In this document: in pieces, positions 44,259 to 52,600 of the stretch
How the letters are laid out: each line of letters opens with the position of its first letter
Position numbering within the stretch: position 1 is the stretch's first letter
Assembly (NCBI GenBank): GCA_027452265.1
Contig: DAIDGR010000074.1
Span: 28,578 to 92,577 of the forward strand
Length of the DNA: 64,000 nt
From: Caulobacteraceae bacterium
GTDB taxonomy: Bacteria > Pseudomonadota > Alphaproteobacteria > Caulobacterales > Caulobacteraceae
Direction of reading: 5' to 3'
Program-made: the position numbers and the translations under genes
The notes under the pieces: model-generated
Database searches by the model: none
Told to the model about the DNA's origin: nothing
What the model saw: only the letters and a program-made list of their open reading frames with translations

Positions 44259-44990
44259 ATGACCTATTGTCTGGGCGTGCGGCTGGAGGCCGGCCTCGTC
44301 CTGGCGGCGGATTCGCGGTCCAACGCCGGGGTCGATCAGGTCACCCATGTCAGCAAGCAGACCCTGATCACCGTGCCGGGCGAGCGGGTCGTCGCCATCC
44401 TCTCGGCCGGAAACCTCGCCACCTCTCAGGCCGTCACCACGCGCCTCTTGCAGGCCGCGGGCTCGGGCGAGGCGAGGGCGGACGTCAAGGCGGCGACAAG
44501 CCTCTTCGATGTCGCCGAGCTCGTGGGCGAGCGCCTGCGCGACGTGGTCGCGCACGACGCCAAGCATGTGGAGCCCTATGGCGACCCGACGGCCAGCTTT
44601 CTCGTTGGCGGCCAGATCCGGGGCGAGCCGCCGCGCCTGTTCCTCGTCTATCCCGCAGGTAATTTCATCGAGGCCACCGCCCGCGCGCCGTTTCTCCAGG
44701 TGGGCGAGACCAAATACGGCAAGCCGATTCTCGACCGCACCCTGTCGCACGACAGCAGCCTGGCCGAGGCGGCCAAGATCGCACTCCTCTCCTTTGACGC
44801 CACGATCCGTAGCAACCTCTCGGTGGGCGCGCCGATCGACATGCTGATCTACGCCAAGGGGAGCTTCACGGCCGAGGCCCAGCGCACCTTCGCCGAGGCC
44901 GACCCCTATTGGCTGGATCTGCGCCGCGCCTATGGCGAGGGCCTCGCCGCTCTGGTCGCCGATCTCCCGACCCCGCCGGGCCTGAGGTGA
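44259..44990 (+). CDS. anbu: Proteasome-type protease homologue Anbu (BPH/COG3484)
   Basis: Self-assembling Ntn-hydrolase-type protein of 243 residues. It begins MTYC, so removal of Met1 exposes Thr2 as the putative nucleophile. Asp18, Arg20 and Lys33 fit the conserved proteasome catalytic residues. Further family features are LAADSRSNAGVDQ, ILSAGNLATSQAV and FLVGGQIRGEPPRLFLVYPAGNFIEATARAPFLQVGETKYGK in successive blocks, which are diagnostic of Anbu rather than HslV or 20S subunits. Length matches the family (about 240). Anbu usually clusters with alpha-E, ATP-grasp and transglutaminase-like genes; here it lies 4 bp after a GMC oxidoreductase gene. Its substrates are unknown and its peptidase activity is debated. 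Confidence 0.93.
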   Translation: MTYCLGVRLEAGLVLAADSRSNAGVDQVTHVSKQTLITVPGERVVAILSAGNLATSQAVTTRLLQAAGSGEARADVKAATSLFDVAELVGERLRDVVAHDAKHVEPYGDPTASFLVGGQIRGEPPRLFLVYPAGNFIEATARAPFLQVGETKYGKPILDRTLSHDSSLAEAAKIALLSFDATIRSNLSVGAPIDMLIYAKGSFTAEAQRTFAEADPYWLDLRRAYGEGLAALVADLPTPPGLR

Positions 44991-45038
44991 GAGGCGACGA
45001 CCCTTCGATCGTTCTCCCTTTTGTCCTACACTGTGGCG

Positions 45039-45431
45039 ATGAGCGAGCCTGGCTTTGAGCTTCTGGCGTTGGACCATGTGCAGCTGGCCATGCCGGCGGG
45101 CGAGGAGGCGCGGGCGCGGGACTTCTATGTCGGGGTGCTGGGCTTCTCCGAGACCCCCAAGCCGCCGCATCTCGCGGTCCGGGGAGGGTGCTGGTTCGAG
45201 CGCGGAGCCCTGAAGCTGCACCTGGGGGTCGACAGAGAGTTCCATGCCGCGCGCAAGGCCCATCCCGCCCTGATCGTGCGCGGGCTTGCGGCCCTGCGCG
45301 CCCGGCTCCTCGCCCTGGGCCTTGCCCCAGCCGAGGACGAGCCGCTCGAGGGCTATGACCGCTGCTATGTCGCCGATCCGTTCGGCAATCGCATCGAGCT
45401 GATGGAGCCGTCAGGCCCATGCGCCGCCTGA
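45039..45431 (+). CDS. VOC-superfamily protein (glyoxalase/dioxygenase fold)
   Basis: Small cytosolic protein of 130 residues with the vicinal-oxygen-chelate pattern: LLALDHVQLAMPAGEEARARDFYVGVLGF at the N-terminus and DRCYVADPFGNRIELMEP at the C-terminus, with His in LDHVQLA and Glu in RIELME as likely metal ligands and His of LHLGVD as the third. The start ATG 45039 is chosen over TTG 45021 because the domain begins immediately after it. The last 13 bp overlap the Cdh gene in another frame. It lies 48 bp after the Anbu gene, in the same direction. Role unknown. Confidence 0.82.
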   Translation: MSEPGFELLALDHVQLAMPAGEEARARDFYVGVLGFSETPKPPHLAVRGGCWFERGALKLHLGVDREFHAARKAHPALIVRGLAALRARLLALGLAPAEDEPLEGYDRCYVADPFGNRIELMEPSGPCAA

Positions 45432-46207
45432 CTCTGAGCCTTGCCCTCGGGCTGATCGCCTGCCAGGCCCGTCCGGCGCCCGCCCCGGATCTTCCGCCGC
45501 CCCCGGTCCATCTCCACGGCCAGGCGCTTTGGGGCATCGTCCACGGCAAGTGCGTCCCGGGCGAGGAGGCGCGTCACGATCCCGCGCCCTGCACCGCCGT
45601 GGACCTGGCGGAGGGCGAGGCGCGCGGCGTCGCCGTCCTCAAGGATCTGCACGGCGCCGAACAGTATCTGGTCATGCCGACGATCAACATCACCGGCATC
45701 GAGGATGCGCGCCTCCTCAACCCCGACGCCCCGGCCTATTTCGCCAAGGCCTGGGCCGCGCGGAGCTATGTCGAGGCCAAGCTCGGCAAGACCCTGCCGC
45801 GTGAGGACATGGCGGTGTCGGTCAACTCCCTCTACGGCCGCTCGCAGGATCTGCTCCACCTGCATGTGGACTGCCTGACCCCCAGGGCCAAGGCTGAGAT
45901 CGCGGCCCTGACGCCGCACCTTGCCGGGACCTGGTCGAAGACGCCGGTCAGCCTCGACGGCCATCCCTATTTCGCCCTGCGGTTGAGGGGGGACGCGCCC
46001 CGCGCCGACCCGTTCCATCTCCTCGCCCAGGGGCTACCGGGCGCAAGGGCCGCCATGGGCGCCTGGACCCTGGTGCTGGCCGGGGCGAAGGTCGACGGCG
46101 CGCCGGGTTTCGTCCTGTTGGCCAACCGCGCCGACCCGGCGAGGTTCGACTTCGGCTCCGGCGAGGAGCTTCAGGACCACGACTGCGCCCTGGCGAAGGC
46201 CTCCTGA
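45419..46207 (+). CDS. cdh: CDP-diacylglycerol diphosphatase (lipoprotein)
   Basis: Predicted CDP-diacylglycerol pyrophosphatase of 262 residues, which would hydrolyse CDP-diacylglycerol to CMP and phosphatidate. Family blocks are seen in order: LWGIVHGKCVPG, GVAVLKDLHGAEQYLVMPTINITGIED, FAKAWAARSYV and the HIT-like LLHLHVDCL motif with two His that belong to the active site. An N-terminal signal with lipobox LIAC suggests lipid attachment, so the enzyme likely faces the periplasm. The start overlaps the preceding VOC gene by 13 bp. It is the last gene of the SDR-GMC-Anbu-VOC-Cdh row, and its relation to these genes is unknown. Confidence 0.87.
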   Translation: MRRLTLSLALGLIACQARPAPAPDLPPPPVHLHGQALWGIVHGKCVPGEEARHDPAPCTAVDLAEGEARGVAVLKDLHGAEQYLVMPTINITGIEDARLLNPDAPAYFAKAWAARSYVEAKLGKTLPREDMAVSVNSLYGRSQDLLHLHVDCLTPRAKAEIAALTPHLAGTWSKTPVSLDGHPYFALRLRGDAPRADPFHLLAQGLPGARAAMGAWTLVLAGAKVDGAPGFVLLANRADPARFDFGSGEELQDHDCALAKAS

Positions 46208-46216
46208 ACCCGGGAC

Positions 46217-47359
46217 CTACCAACCGCGAAAGCGCGGCCAATCCATCAGACCCTGACCCGGCTCGGCGGGGATGACCGCATAGGCGTCATGCTGCGCGCC
46301 GGTGGCGCAGGCATGGTTGGGCAGGATGCGCAGCCGCGTTCCCACGGGCAGGTGGGGGAGGGGGCGCGTATCGCCCGGTCGCCGGGCGACGATCCCGTGC
46401 TCCTGATTGGCCGCCGCGACGATCAGATCCTCCAGCGGCCGGCCTTCGATGTCGCAGACAAGGCCATAGCCCTGATCCCGCGCCTGACGCGCGGTCCCGC
46501 GATCGGCCGAGAGCGCCATCCACCCCGCATCGACCAGCGCCCAGCCCTTGTGCGTCTGGTGGCCGATCACCGTGGTCAGGACCGACAGGGCGATATCCTC
46601 GACCGCGCAGACCCCGATTCCGGCCATGACCAGGTCGAAGAACACATAGACACCCGCCCGCACCTCGGTGACGCCGGTGAGGTCGCACGCCGCGTGCGCC
46701 GTGGGCGTCGAGCCGACGCTGACCACGGGACAGGCCAGACCCGCGCGCCGCAGGGCCTCGGCGGCCGTGACAGCCGCCGCCTGCTCTTGCGCCGCGAAGG
46801 CCGCTAGCGCCTCCTCGCCCAGAGCGCCGTAGCTGTCGCCCGCATGGGTCATGACCCCACGCAGCAGGCCCGCGCCGGCCAGGGCCCTGCCCAGCGTGAT
46901 GATCCGGGGATCGCTGGGATCCAGGCCGCTGCGGCAGCCGTCGGAGTCGATCTCGATCAGGGCGGGGATATCGGCGCCCGACGCCCGGCTGGCCGCGATC
47001 ACGGACTCCGCCTGCGCTTCCGAGTCCAGCACCACCGCGAGGTCGCATCCCGCCGCGCGGATCGCCTGGACCCGCGCCAGCTTCCCCGGGGTGATCCCTA
47101 CCGCATAAAGGATGTCCCGAACCCCGGCGGCGGCAAACACCTCCGCCTCCTTCAGGGTCGAGACGGTGACCGGGCCGGTCTCTCCGGGAATCTGCTGGCG
47201 CGCGACCTCGACCGACTTGGCCGTCTTCAGATGCGGCCGAAGCGTCACGCCCAGCCGCTCCATCCGCGCATTCAACCGCGCGATATTCCGCCGCATCCGC
47301 GCCTCATCAAGGACCAGGGCGGGGGTGTTGAGGTCGCAGAGACGCTCGGCGTCGGTCAT
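46217..47359 (-). CDS. PLP-dependent D-threonine aldolase / D-serine dehydratase-like enzyme
   Basis: Fold-type III PLP enzyme of 380 residues (DSD1 / D-threonine aldolase family). The N-terminal barrel shows LNTPALVLDEARMRRN, and the likely PLP lysine is Lys45 in RPHLKTAK. The metal-binding H-x-C pair is in PNHACATG near the C-terminus, in the second domain with WALVDAGWMALSADRG. These enzymes cleave D-threonine to glycine and acetaldehyde or dehydrate D-serine; the two cannot be separated from sequence alone. The start at 47359 agrees with family alignment; 40 upstream codons are excess. It is convergent with the cdh gene, with 9 bp between stops. Confidence 0.83.
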   Translation of the reverse strand: MTDAERLCDLNTPALVLDEARMRRNIARLNARMERLGVTLRPHLKTAKSVEVARQQIPGETGPVTVSTLKEAEVFAAAGVRDILYAVGITPGKLARVQAIRAAGCDLAVVLDSEAQAESVIAASRASGADIPALIEIDSDGCRSGLDPSDPRIITLGRALAGAGLLRGVMTHAGDSYGALGEEALAAFAAQEQAAAVTAAEALRRAGLACPVVSVGSTPTAHAACDLTGVTEVRAGVYVFFDLVMAGIGVCAVEDIALSVLTTVIGHQTHKGWALVDAGWMALSADRGTARQARDQGYGLVCDIEGRPLEDLIVAAANQEHGIVARRPGDTRPLPHLPVGTRLRILPNHACATGAQHDAYAVIPAEPGQGLMDWPRFRGW

Positions 47360-47565
47360 GGGGGCAGATCCGGTAACAGGCCGTCGAGGGGGACGGCGGC
47401 CTCTCCTAAATCGATCCGCCGGATATCGCACGGTCCCCGACGCGCCGGCCTTTGCGTTCTGATCGCGCTGCAATACCACTTGGCGGGCGGCGCGGACCGG
47501 GACACGCGCCGGTCGAGGCCGCGTTCGGCGCTGATCCCATCCAGAGGCTGAGGGGCCACTGCAGC

Positions 47566-48867
47566 ATGCAGGAGACCGAGGGTCCGCGTCCGACAGGCCG
47601 GTTTGCGACCCTGATCGCGCGCATCAAAGAGCATCCCCTGGCCCGGGTGGGGCCGGGACTGATCACCGGCGTCGCGGACGACGATCCCAGCGGCATCGCG
47701 ACCTATTCCCAGGCCGGCGCGCAGTTCGGCCTCGACATGCTCTGGACCATGCCGCTGTGTTTTCCGCTGATGGCGGCGATCCAGTCGATCTGCGCCCGCA
47801 TCGGTCGAGTCACCGGAAAGGGCTTGGCCGCCAATATCAGGCTGGCCTTCCCGCCGATGGTCTTGCGGGCGGTGGTGGTGCTACTCCTGATCGCCAACAC
47901 GCTCAATATCGCCGCGGACGTCGCGGCCATGGGCGAGGTCTCGGAGCTGGTCACCGGGATCGATCGCCACATCGGCACGCTGGTCTTCGTGCTCGTGACC
48001 CTCGGCCTTCAGCTTTTCGTGCCCTATCACCGCTATGTGCGGTACCTGAAATGGCTGACCCTCTCGCTCCTCGCCTATTTCCTGGTGGCGTTCACCGTCC
48101 ATGTCCCGTGGGGCGAGGTGGCGCGGCGCGTGGTGTGGCCGAGGTTCAAGCTCGACGCGGGCGCGGCTACGGTGGTGACCGGCGTCTTTGGCACCACGAT
48201 CAGCCCTTACCTCTTCTTCTGGCAGGCTTCGGAGGAGGTTGAGGACATGCAGGCCCGCCATGGCGCGCCCCTGACCGTGGATCAGCTGGCCGCCGGCCCG
48301 GAGCTGCGCCGGATCAAATGGGACACTTGGAGCGGAATGTTTTACTCGGATGTCACCGCCTTCTTCATCATCCTGGCCACGGCGGTCACCCTGCACGTGG
48401 CGGGCGTCACCGATATCCACTCCGCCGCCCAGGCGGCCCGGGCGCTGCGTCCGCTGGCGGGAAACTTCGCTTATATCCTTTTCGCCCTGGGCATATTGGG
48501 AGTGGGCCTGATCGGCGTCCCCGTCCTGGCGGGCTCCGCCGCCTACGGCCTGTCCGAGGCGATGGGCTGGAAGGAGGGGCTCGAGCTGAAGGCCACCGAC
48601 GCGCGCGGCTTCTATGGCGTGATCGCGTTTTCGGTCCTGATCGCGCTGGTGATCCAGTATTCGCCCATCGACCCGATGAAGGCGCTCTTCTGGAGCGCGG
48701 TGATCAACGGCGTCGTCGCCGTGCCGCTCATGGCCGTGATCATGGTGCTGGTGTCGAAGCGGTCGGTGATGGGCCCCTACACGGCCAGCCGGCCCCTGGT
48801 CGTGCTTGGATGGATCGGCACCGGCGCGATGAGCCTAGCGGCCCTGGCCATGCTGATCCCCGGCTGA
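47566..48867 (+). CDS. Nramp-related metal-ion transporter with non-canonical motifs
   Basis: Inner-membrane carrier of 433 residues with about eleven helices and the LeuT-type architecture of Nramp proteins. Helix 1 reads ADDDPSGIATYS (Asp40-Pro-Ser-Gly) instead of DPGN, so Asp is retained but Asn is lost. Helix 6 reads GTTISPYLFFWQ (Ser213, Tyr215) instead of A-x-x-MPH, so the canonical Met and His are absent. Metal preference may differ from Mn/Fe, as in Nramp-related Mg or Al transporters, but this subfamily is uncharacterised to my knowledge. The start ATG 47566 is preceded by GAGGGG; upstream codons in frame lack helix character. A 206-bp divergent gap separates it from the aldolase gene. 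Confidence 0.8.
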   Translation: MQETEGPRPTGRFATLIARIKEHPLARVGPGLITGVADDDPSGIATYSQAGAQFGLDMLWTMPLCFPLMAAIQSICARIGRVTGKGLAANIRLAFPPMVLRAVVVLLLIANTLNIAADVAAMGEVSELVTGIDRHIGTLVFVLVTLGLQLFVPYHRYVRYLKWLTLSLLAYFLVAFTVHVPWGEVARRVVWPRFKLDAGAATVVTGVFGTTISPYLFFWQASEEVEDMQARHGAPLTVDQLAAGPELRRIKWDTWSGMFYSDVTAFFIILATAVTLHVAGVTDIHSAAQAARALRPLAGNFAYILFALGILGVGLIGVPVLAGSAAYGLSEAMGWKEGLELKATDARGFYGVIAFSVLIALVIQYSPIDPMKALFWSAVINGVVAVPLMAVIMVLVSKRSVMGPYTASRPLVVLGWIGTGAMSLAALAMLIPG

Positions 48868-48895
48868 CCCCCGCCTTGCCCCATCCGCAAATGCA

Positions 48896-48925
48896 AAGGG
48901 CCGCCCCCGGGTGGGAGCGGCCCTT
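48896..48925 (+). terminator. Hairpin terminator after the Nramp-like gene
   Basis: Inverted repeat AAGGGCCGC-N12-GCGGCCCTT (9 bp stem) 29 bp after the stop codon. The following bases (CCATCG) lack a T run, so termination may need extra factors. Confidence 0.6.
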
Positions 48926-49408
48926 CCATCGTCGTGGCTGCGGCGGGGCGGGGCTCAGAAAGCCCGATCGCCCCGGGGCGAGCCTTGAGCGTGTGACGCT
49001 GTCAGGCGTGAGCCTCCGCGTTCATGCTCCAGGTCGCACGGGACCGCAGTTGGAGACAATGAGACACTGGACCACCTCCTTTCAGCTGTTGAACAGGGAC
49101 TTAGGAGTATGGAGTGCTCCGTTCACCCCCGCAATCGCTGATCTCCCATCGGGCCGGGCGGGTTTTGCCGGGCCGCGCGGAGGGTTGACAGGGCGTCGCG
49201 CGAGGGCCAATGCGCCGGGCGTGTCGGTCGCTCCCCGCCGGGGCGTGACGCGGCGCGAGATAACGGACAACCCAACCCTGATGCCAAGCGACAGTCCAGG
49301 TCCAGATAGAGGGCCGCCAAGGACGTCCCGGCCGAGCTGAGCCCGCGCATTCGCCCGGGCGATGGGCTCGCCCGCGACGCCTTCTGGCGGCGATGACGAG
49401 GCGAGCCC
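48926..49408. other. Non-coding gap / leader before the ABC importer
   Basis: About 480 bp without a supported gene between the terminator and the ABC permease start. Short open frames here have no ribosome-binding site or family resemblance. The last 60 bp can fold into competing hairpins (49357-49408). I looked for known riboswitch cores such as the Mn-sensing yybP-ykoY type and did not find a convincing match. Confidence 0.5.
49357..49408 (+). promoter_or_regulatory. Alternative hairpins next to the ABC permease start
   Basis: GGGCTCGCC (49364-49372) and GGCGAGCCC (49400-49408) form a perfect 9-bp inverted repeat whose right arm ends immediately before the ATG. GGGCGA (49357-49362) can instead pair with TCGCCC (49368-49373). 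The two folds use the same left arm and are mutually exclusive, which resembles a translation on/off switch. GC-rich DNA gives such pairings by chance, so confidence is limited. Confidence 0.4.
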
Positions 49409-51157
49409 ATGGTTTTCCTAAGCTCAGACAGGCTGAACGCCGGCTTGCTCGCGCGCTTTGCGCGACGCCGGCTCGCGCCCAATCGCTACGACCTCGTCGC
49501 CATGGCCCTGATCGGGGCCGTGGCCCTGCTGCTGGTGCATGGCGCGCGGCAGATGAATTTGCCGGTCAGCACCCTGCAGACGGCGCCGATCACCCTCGAC
49601 CTCGCAAAGCTGCCCGAATACGCCCTCCGCTCGACCCTGCGCATGTTCGCCGCGATCCTCGGGTCGCTGCTCTTCACCTTCGTGGTCGCCACCCTGGCCG
49701 CGCGCAGCCGCAAGGCCGAGCTTCTGATCATTCCGATGCTCGACATCGCCCAGTCGATTCCGGTCCTGTCCTTCATCGCCTTCACCCTGACCTTCTTCGT
49801 CAACCTGTTCCCGCGCAGCGAGCTGGGCGTGGAGCTGGCGGCGATCTTCATGGTGTTTACCGCCCAGGCCTGGAACATGGCCTTCAGCTTCTACCAGTCG
49901 CTGCGCACCTTGCCGTCGGATCTGGAGGAGGTGTGCCAGCAGTTCGGCCTCTCCCCCTGGCGGCGCTTCTTCAAGCTGGAGCTGCCCTTCGCCACCCCGG
50001 CTCTGATCTGGAACACCATGATGTCCATGTCGGGAGGCTGGTTCTTCGTGGTCGCCTCCGAAGCCTTCACCGTGGGGCGCAACACCTACATGCTCCCGGG
50101 CATCGGCTCATGGCTGGCGGTCGCGATCCAGACCGAGAACCTGACGGCGGTGGGCTGGGCGGTGGCGGCCATGGCGGTGATCATCGTCGTCTATGATCAG
50201 CTCCTGTTCCGCCCGATCGTCGCCTGGGCCGACAAGTTCCGCTTCGAGCAGACGGCTTCGGAGGTCGAACCGCAGTCCTGGTTCCTCGACCTTCTGAACC
50301 GCACGCGTCTGGCCAAGAGGCTCCTGGCGCCGTTCGCCGCCCTGGCTCGCCGTCTGACCCCCAAGGCCCGCGTCGCGCCGCGTCCCCCGCGCCCCCTGAG
50401 CCCGATCGCGGCGGCCTGGATCGACCGCATCTGGACGGCGGCCGTCATCGCCGCGGTGATCTGGGCGGTGCTCACCATCGCCCTCTATCTTCTGCGCCAC
50501 CTGAACCTGCGCGATGTCATGCAGGCGTTCGAGGCTGGGCTTTTGACCCTGGTCCGCGTCGCCGTCCTGATCGTCATCGCCAGCCTGATCTGGGTGCCCG
50601 TGGGGGTGTGGATCGGCCTGCGGCCCCGATGGGCCCAAGGGGTTCAGGCTCTCGCCCAGTTCTTGGCCGCCTTTCCGGCCAATGTCGTCTTTCCCTTCGC
50701 CATCCTCGGCATCGCCGCCTTCCACCTCGATCCCGACATCTGGCTCTCGCCCCTGATCATTCTGGGGACGCAGTGGTACATTCTGTTCAACGTCGTGGCC
50801 GGCGCCAGCGCGCTGCCGAATGACCTGCGCGAGGCCGCCGGCATCTTCAAACTGCGCGCCTGGCAGAGGTGGCGCGACCTGATCCTGCCCGGCATCATGC
50901 CCTTCTATGTCACCGGGGCCCTGACCGCGTCGGGCGGATCGTGGAACGCCAGCGTGGTGGCCGAGCTTGTGAGCTGGGGGCACACCACCCTCAGAGCGCA
51001 TGGCCTGGGCGCCTATATCAACCAGGCGACGGCGGCGGGCGACATTCCCCGGGTGGCCCTGGGCGCCACGGTCATGAGCCTGTTCGTCATCGCCCTGAAT
51101 CGCTCGCTCTGGCGCCCGCTCTATGCCTATGCCGAAGACCGCTTCCGCCTGAGCTGA
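49409..51157 (+). CDS. ABC importer permease, two fused permease domains
   Basis: Inner-membrane protein of 582 residues containing two binding-protein-dependent permease domains. The EAA-loop of the first appears as EEVCQQFGLSPWRRFFKLELP and that of the second as REAAGIFKLRAWQRWRDLILPG. The layout resembles NitT/TauT-type permeases, but both domains are fused into one chain and separated by a basic cytoplasmic linker (about residues 280-330, LTPKARVAPRPPRP). Its ATPase gene follows after 106 bp. No substrate-binding protein gene is adjacent. The substrate is unknown; nearby metal-ion and potassium carriers are only circumstantial. Start ATG 49409 overlaps a leader hairpin. Confidence 0.83.
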   Translation: MVFLSSDRLNAGLLARFARRRLAPNRYDLVAMALIGAVALLLVHGARQMNLPVSTLQTAPITLDLAKLPEYALRSTLRMFAAILGSLLFTFVVATLAARSRKAELLIIPMLDIAQSIPVLSFIAFTLTFFVNLFPRSELGVELAAIFMVFTAQAWNMAFSFYQSLRTLPSDLEEVCQQFGLSPWRRFFKLELPFATPALIWNTMMSMSGGWFFVVASEAFTVGRNTYMLPGIGSWLAVAIQTENLTAVGWAVAAMAVIIVVYDQLLFRPIVAWADKFRFEQTASEVEPQSWFLDLLNRTRLAKRLLAPFAALARRLTPKARVAPRPPRPLSPIAAAWIDRIWTAAVIAAVIWAVLTIALYLLRHLNLRDVMQAFEAGLLTLVRVAVLIVIASLIWVPVGVWIGLRPRWAQGVQALAQFLAAFPANVVFPFAILGIAAFHLDPDIWLSPLIILGTQWYILFNVVAGASALPNDLREAAGIFKLRAWQRWRDLILPGIMPFYVTGALTASGGSWNASVVAELVSWGHTTLRAHGLGAYINQATAAGDIPRVALGATVMSLFVIALNRSLWRPLYAYAEDRFRLS

Positions 51158-51160
51158 ACC

Positions 51161-51220
51161 CCCGACCTGACCTGACCTGACCTGACCCGACCTGACCTGA
51201 CCTGACCCGACCTGATCTGA
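51161..51220. repeat. 5-bp tandem array between the two ABC genes
   Basis: Twelve 5-bp units, mostly CCTGA with CCCGA at units 1, 6 and 10 and one TCTGA. They fill the gap between the permease stop and the ATPase start, ending 43 bp before the ATG. Units of CCTGA also read as TCAGG on the other strand. Slippage would alter spacing, not reading frame. Confidence 0.9.
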
Positions 51221-51263
51221 CCCGCCGCCTGTGTCCGACCGTCCCGAAGAGGGAGAGACCCAA

Positions 51264-52595
51264 ATGAGCCTGACGCTGGATCGCCCCGCCGAGGTCGATG
51301 CCCCCCTGGTGGAGGTGAAGGGCCTGCGGCACGTCTATGGCGGCGGCAAGAGCGGCCCGGGCCTCGTGGTGCTTGACGATGTCAATGTCACCCTGCGCGA
51401 CCACGAAATCGTCGGCCTTCTGGGCCGTTCCGGCTCGGGCAAGTCGACGCTCCTGCGCTCCATCGCTGGACTGATCACGCCCTCCGAAGGCTCGGTGACC
51501 ATCAACAATCCCTCCACCGAGGCAGGCCAGAGCGCCGTGGCCATGGTCTTCCAGAGCTTTGCCCTGTTTCCCTGGCTGACGGTGGAAAAGAACGTCGAGC
51601 TGGGCTTGGAGGCCAAGGGCGTCCCCGCCGACCAAAGGCGCAAGCGGACCCTGGCGGCGATCGACCTGATCGGCCTGGACGGCTTCGAGAACGCCTATCC
51701 CAAGGAGCTGTCTGGCGGCATGCGCCAGCGCGTCGGCCTGGCCCGGGCCCTGGTGGTCGAACCGGCCGTCCTTCTGATGGACGAGCCCTTCTCGGCGCTC
51801 GACGTGCTCACCGCCGAGACCTTGCGCACCGACCTCGTGGAGCTGTGGACCGAGGGGCGCATGCCGATCCGCTCGATCCTGATGGTGACCCACAATATCG
51901 AGGAGGCGGTCCTGATGTGCGATCGGGTGCTGGTCTTTTCCAGCAATCCCGGCCGGGTGGTGGCGGAGGTCAAGGTCGACCTGCCGCGTCCGCGCAATCG
52001 CCTCGCCCCCGACTTCCGCGCCCTCGTAGACGACCTTTATGGCCGCATGACCGCCCAGCCCAAGGCGGCCGCCACGCAGCCGGGGGGGCGCACCGGCGCC
52101 CCGGGCCTGGGCGCGGCGCTGGCGGTGCTCGACACGGACACCCTGGCCAGCATGATCGAGCGCCTGGTGACCCCGCCCAACGATGGCGAGGCGGATCTGG
52201 CCGATCTCGCCGGACGCCTGCAGATGGAGGCGGACGAACTTCTTCCCATCGCCGAGACCCTGCAGCTCATGCGCTTCGCCGACATGGCCGGCCGGACCCT
52301 GCGTCTGACCCCGGCGGGTCGCCGCTACGAAGCGGCCGACCTTGACCGCCGCAAGCAGATCTTCGCCCAGCACCTTCTCGCCTATGTGCCCCTGGCCCGT
52401 CACATCCGCCGCGTGCTGGACGAGGCGCCGTCGCACTCCGCCCCGGCCTCGCGCTTCCGCGAGGAGTTGGAGGAGTCCATGTCGCAGGCCTATGCGGAGA
52501 CCACGATCGAGGCGATCACCACCTGGGGTCGCTACGCCGAAATCTTCGCCTATCATGAGGATGATGACCGATTCAGCCTGGACGACCCGGCCTGA
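51264..52595 (+). CDS. ABC importer ATPase with C-terminal AAA-associated domain
   Basis: ATPase of 443 residues partnering the upstream fused permease. Walker A GRSGSGKST, Q-loop VFQSFALFPWL, signature LSGGMRQRVGLARAL, Walker B VLLMDEPFSALD and H-loop MVTHNIEEAVLMCDR are complete, as in the nitrate/sulfonate/taurine type. After about residue 280 comes an extra 160-residue helical domain (LAGRLQMEADELLPIAETLQLMRF, ending in a charged tail), matching the AAA-associated C-terminal extension found in this transporter class and probably regulatory. ATG 51264 is chosen because GAGGGAG lies 8 bp upstream; GTG 51231 is the alternative. The stop lies 5 bp before the kup start. Confidence 0.87.
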   Translation: MSLTLDRPAEVDAPLVEVKGLRHVYGGGKSGPGLVVLDDVNVTLRDHEIVGLLGRSGSGKSTLLRSIAGLITPSEGSVTINNPSTEAGQSAVAMVFQSFALFPWLTVEKNVELGLEAKGVPADQRRKRTLAAIDLIGLDGFENAYPKELSGGMRQRVGLARALVVEPAVLLMDEPFSALDVLTAETLRTDLVELWTEGRMPIRSILMVTHNIEEAVLMCDRVLVFSSNPGRVVAEVKVDLPRPRNRLAPDFRALVDDLYGRMTAQPKAAATQPGGRTGAPGLGAALAVLDTDTLASMIERLVTPPNDGEADLADLAGRLQMEADELLPIAETLQLMRFADMAGRTLRLTPAGRRYEAADLDRRKQIFAQHLLAYVPLARHIRRVLDEAPSHSAPASRFREELEESMSQAYAETTIEAITTWGRYAEIFAYHEDDDRFSLDDPA

Positions 52596-52600
52596 CGCGC

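Noticed and set aside
48926..49408. Mn-sensing (yybP-ykoY) or other known riboswitch upstream of the ABC importer
   Set aside because: The conserved core sequences could not be placed convincingly; only alternative hairpins were seen, so no class is assigned.
51161..51220. Possible CRISPR array
   Set aside because: Units are only 5 bp with no spacers; no cas gene in the window. It is a simple tandem array.
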